This document shows positions 61,404 through 64,000 of a stretch of 64,000 nucleotides of DNA, piece after piece. The notes under the pieces are model-generated. The model was not told where the DNA came from. It worked only from the letters and a program-made list of their open reading frames with translations, and searched no databases. The stretch is from Pseudomonas sp. Tri1 (GTDB taxonomy: Bacteria > Pseudomonadota > Gammaproteobacteria > Pseudomonadales > Pseudomonadaceae). The stretch is taken from assembly GCF_017968885.1 (NCBI RefSeq), contig NZ_CP072913.1, positions 3,270,001 to 3,334,000 on the forward strand, written 5' to 3'. A program made the translations under genes and the position numbers. Positions within the stretch are counted from its first letter, which is position 1; each line of letters starts with the position of its first letter.

Positions 61404-62052
61404 TACCCTCGGCCTGAACCGGCCTCCTTTCTTTGCCATGACGCCACCCGCCTGACGATGATGCGCCCGTGCCTGCCTGACGAGCGCGGAAGTGGGCAGT
61501 CCCTGGTCGCTGCAAAACAGAACCCAATCTGTTTGCCCGCCGACATCTGAACTGGTTTTTGTCCCTGATCTGTATCTTCTAATCATTGTTTAAGTCCTGA
61601 TAATTGAACGCTGATTTCCATCTCAAGGAAGAAATCGTGGCGCGGTATAACTTTTTCGAAGGTTTCGAGCCTTCACTGCCTGTTCAAGGCATTTCTAGCG
61701 TTACTTGGTATAAGGCTATCTGTCGACTTTGGGGAAAGCAGGGCGCGGCAGGAAGCAAACTAAAGTTCGGCTTGTTCTTTATTTCTCGTACTCATTGTCT
61801 GTGGGACGTTGTCGGAAATCTCCTAGGACATGCCGTTAATCTGTCAGGGACCAATGGTTTAGCGGCTTCCAGGGCGATTCTGAAATGGAGCGGGCCGGCC
61901 CCTAACGTGTGTATCAAATAATTACGACAAGCAAAGCTTGAGCGTATTGCTAATACTCTCTGCAGTACTAGAACACTTCACTTGATCTACACGTCGCACG
62001 CTCACGTTGGTGCGAGTGCGACGCCGATATTCGAATTTCCAGGTAAATGGCT
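61404..62052. other. Long gap without a confident gene
   Basis: This stretch holds no gene I can support. An open frame at 61604-61921 (105 codons) has no clear ribosome binding site and unconvincing composition. At 61993-62022 an imperfect inverted repeat, GTCGCAC / GTGCGAC, lies just upstream of the next gene and could be regulatory. The region is more AT-rich than its neighbours. Confidence 0.5.
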
Positions 62053-63528
62053 ATGAGTGCAATTCATGAGCAAGCAATGACTCACGTATATCAGCAGATA
62101 TTGCAACGACTGTTGGGTTTTTATTCCCGTGCAGAACGTACCGCGTTGCAGCTTTTGATCCAGCGTTTAATTGTCGCCGCCGGAGGCATTGAGCGGATTG
62201 GCGATTATCGTGTGCTGACGGTCCAGAACGGCAGTCGGGACAGTTTCTACGTGTTGACGGCCTTGCGAGCCGCGCAACTGAGCATCGCGGGCAGGCATCC
62301 GGTGACCTTTGACTTGCGCGTCGCCACGCCGCGCTTGAGTGAGACTTCCCAGTCGACCCTGGAAAACATCCACCGCTGCTACAGCGCACTATTTGTCTAC
62401 GACGATCCCCGGGTCGAGCTGCTGATGGCGGATAACCGCGAAGTGATGCCGTTCAAGCACAATCAGCCACTGTCGACAGCCGGGCATGAAGCCAGCCGCA
62501 CCGACATGCTGATGCTGGGGCATCTGCGCTCGGCCGACAGCCCCCTGGAGGTGGGCGACGACGGCTACCTGACGATGGCGGAGTTCTATCAGCACATGGC
62601 GCGCTGGGAGTCGGGGGTGGATTCACTGGTCAGCAGCGATACGCCGCGCCAACAAAAACAATTCATGTCGGGCCTTCGCCGGGCGACCCGCAAGATCGGC
62701 CTGGCCACCGACAACAGCGGCGGCTTCGACAGCCTCTTTGCGCAACTCGATACCCTGGGCGGCGATCTCTACCAGCAATTCTATGGCCAGGATCGCCTCG
62801 ATGCGTGGAAGCCCGAAGGTCATTTCGAAGCTTGCCGGCGGGTGGGTCATATCGGTATCGACGACCTGATAGTCGCTCGCTCGGAAGAAACCAACTGGCC
62901 GCTGTTCAACGAGTTCCTGCGGGTACAGACCGATAGCCTTGTCACCTCGGCGCCCGAAAACGAGTACGTCAGTCCACTCCTGTCGGCACATTTGCATGGC
63001 CTGCAGGCCTGTTACCTGCAAGGGCGCAGCTACGAAACGGGCTACGGTGATTATGTGCAGCGGGCGATCATGATCATGCATCGCAAGCAACTGCCAGAAC
63101 ATGCCTGCCTGCACACTCGGGAGCTGTTTGGCACGCCTTCGAGCATCCCCGAGCGCCGTGCTCGGGCCGCCATCGAAGCGCAAAAAAACCTGGGCCTCAA
63201 CGAAACGCAACTGGTGTGCATGCTCTTCGCCCCCTTCGTGGAGCAAGGGGCAGGGCTGGAGCATTTCCTGCGTTGCTGCCACCCCGGCATGCTGGTGGCG
63301 CTGCCAGACCTGCACAAGGCCATGCAGGGCGCGACCATTGCCGACCAGGTGACGCAGTGGATGATCGACGTCAGCGGCTTGCCCATCGATCTGCTCGGCA
63401 AGCTGTACCGGGCCAGAATTGCGCCACCGGAGCAGGACGTCGCCTCGGCGACCGACTCACAGGCCGTTGATACAGCAGAAGTCGGGCAGGGCACCGATGG
63501 GCTGTGCGAACGCTCGGCCAGGCACTGA
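62053..63528 (+). CDS. Unrecognised 491-residue cytosolic protein
   Basis: No signal peptide or membrane segment. The protein is largely helical, beginning MSAIHEQAMTHVYQQILQRL, with LGFYSRAERTALQLLIQRLI, VTFDLRVATPRLSETSQSTL and EQGAGLEHFLRCCHPGMLVA. The last 30 residues are low-complexity. I do not recognise a family. The start at ATG 62053 is preferred because AGG lies nine bases upstream; ATG 62047 is six bases earlier in the same frame. It precedes a MocR/GntR-type regulator on the same strand by 96 bases. Confidence 0.65.
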   Translation: MSAIHEQAMTHVYQQILQRLLGFYSRAERTALQLLIQRLIVAAGGIERIGDYRVLTVQNGSRDSFYVLTALRAAQLSIAGRHPVTFDLRVATPRLSETSQSTLENIHRCYSALFVYDDPRVELLMADNREVMPFKHNQPLSTAGHEASRTDMLMLGHLRSADSPLEVGDDGYLTMAEFYQHMARWESGVDSLVSSDTPRQQKQFMSGLRRATRKIGLATDNSGGFDSLFAQLDTLGGDLYQQFYGQDRLDAWKPEGHFEACRRVGHIGIDDLIVARSEETNWPLFNEFLRVQTDSLVTSAPENEYVSPLLSAHLHGLQACYLQGRSYETGYGDYVQRAIMIMHRKQLPEHACLHTRELFGTPSSIPERRARAAIEAQKNLGLNETQLVCMLFAPFVEQGAGLEHFLRCCHPGMLVALPDLHKAMQGATIADQVTQWMIDVSGLPIDLLGKLYRARIAPPEQDVASATDSQAVDTAEVGQGTDGLCERSARH

Positions 63529-63624
63529 GGAGCGAGGTTTGACGGATTCATCCACCCCCTGTCCGGCTTTTGTTCCGGGTGTTCCGGCAAGGTCGGTTAC
63601 TGCCGGTTCATTGGGGCTGATCCT

Positions 63625-64000
63625 GTGAAAGGCTGCCGGGAAACAGACTTCGCCTACCAGGCGGTTTATCGATACCTGACGACCCTGATCAACGAATTGG
63701 GTGCCGATTCGCGGGTACGCCTGCCGTCGCTGCGACAATTGGCCGAGCGCCTGGACGTGTCGATTTCCACCATCCAGTACGCCTATTCGTTGCTGGAGAA
63801 GGAAGGGCGGGTCTATTCGATCGCCAAGTCCGGCTATTACGCGCTGCCGGTGCCTTGTACCGCCACTCTGGACGGTGGTGACGATTTGCTCGAGACCTTG
63901 TATGTCAATGCGCGGCGACCGGGCATGTTGGTGCTCAGCGCGGATGAGCCGGCGTCGATGCAGCCACTCGATAGCCCATTGTTGCTGCTTGAGCGCGAAC
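63625..64000 (+). CDS. MocR/GntR-type regulator, N-terminal part
   Basis: A rightward frame opening at GTG 63625 and running off the window. It encodes the GntR winged helix (DFAYQAVYRYLTTLINELG, VRLPSLRQLAERLDVSISTI, QYAYSLLEKEGRVYSIAKSG) followed by a linker. The rest, presumably an aminotransferase-like domain as in MocR proteins, is outside the window. An upstream start in the same frame cannot be excluded. Confidence 0.75.
   Translation, partial: MKGCRETDFAYQAVYRYLTTLINELGADSRVRLPSLRQLAERLDVSISTIQYAYSLLEKEGRVYSIAKSGYYALPVPCTATLDGGDDLLETLYVNARRPGMLVLSADEPASMQPLDSPLLLLERE

Noticed and set aside
61604..61921. 105-codon open frame after mexS
   Set aside because: No good ribosome binding site, no recognisable domain, and an AT-rich setting; kept only as a remark in the gap entry.
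1..64000. tRNA, rRNA, CRISPR array, IS element or integrase gene
   Set aside because: No cloverleaf, repeat-spacer pattern, transposase or recombinase motif was seen on either strand.

Overview
The window looks like a Pseudomonas chromosome, probably from the fluorescens/chlororaphis/putida side of the genus. Evidence: a divergent mexT/mexS pair near the right end, an OprD-family porin, moderately high GC, and many LysR, IclR, AraC and MFS/DctA-type accessory genes typical of the genus. No rRNA, tRNA, CRISPR array, insertion sequence or integrase gene is visible. Almost all of it is accessory catabolism.

Layout. 0.1-2.1 kb: two MDR-family oxidoreductases. 2.2-11.4 kb: one long leftward gene set with a cluster A-I metal ABC transporter (two binding proteins, permease, ATPase), two small periplasmic proteins, paired DUF6644-like membrane proteins, an alpha/beta hydrolase and a frameshifted DUF6152-like gene. 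It is divergent from an outer-membrane porin at 11.7 kb. 13.1-20.2 kb: cytochrome b561, aldehyde dehydrogenase and class III aminotransferase facing AraC and IclR regulators and an APC permease, which is an amine or amino-acid degradation unit. 20.3-24.3 kb: a worn stretch with a 5'-truncated NmrA gene, a membrane protein, a Tat-signal aldo/keto reductase and an AraC gene with an in-frame stop. 24.3-27.8 kb: Gfo/Idh/MocA oxidoreductase, shikimate-dehydrogenase-like protein and MHS transporter. 28.1-38.8 kb: non-phosphorylative sugar-acid catabolism (ketoglutaric-semialdehyde dehydrogenase, UxaA-type dehydratase, three FAH-fold enzymes, LysR and IclR regulators, OprD porin). 38.9-40.5 kb: HxlR regulator and Old Yellow Enzyme.

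40.8-50.8 kb is the most interesting block: a complete aldoxime-nitrile pathway. Aldoxime dehydratase (OxdA) makes nitrile, a cobalt-type nitrile hydratase makes amide and an amidase makes acid. Around these lie a CbiM-like cobalt permease, an NHase accessory protein, a truncated hemoglobin, an outer-membrane transporter, a PAS chemoreceptor and an AraC activator. I find tandem 18-bp motifs with a 21-bp period upstream of the oxdA, truncated-hemoglobin and amidase transcription units. They look like the activator's binding sites and join the hemoglobin to the pathway. A hidden 66-codon gene, broken by one missing base, sits between the oxdA promoter and oxdA.

51-59 kb: an NADP-binding protein, an SDR/TetR pair with two palindromic operators, and a D-tartrate cluster (tartrate dehydratase, DctA, oxaloacetate-decarboxylase-like protein, 2-hydroxyacid dehydrogenase, LysR). 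Two of its genes are damaged: an internal deletion and an early stop. 59.2-61.4 kb: mexT and mexS. 62-64 kb: an unrecognised 491-residue protein and the start of a MocR/GntR-type regulator.

Two diverged direct repeats of about 105 bp, at 40.72 and 51.00 kb, bracket the nitrile block. Both contain a copy of the last codons of a mexT-like gene, in the same orientation as mexT at 59.18 kb. This suggests islands inserted one after another at the 3' end of mexT.
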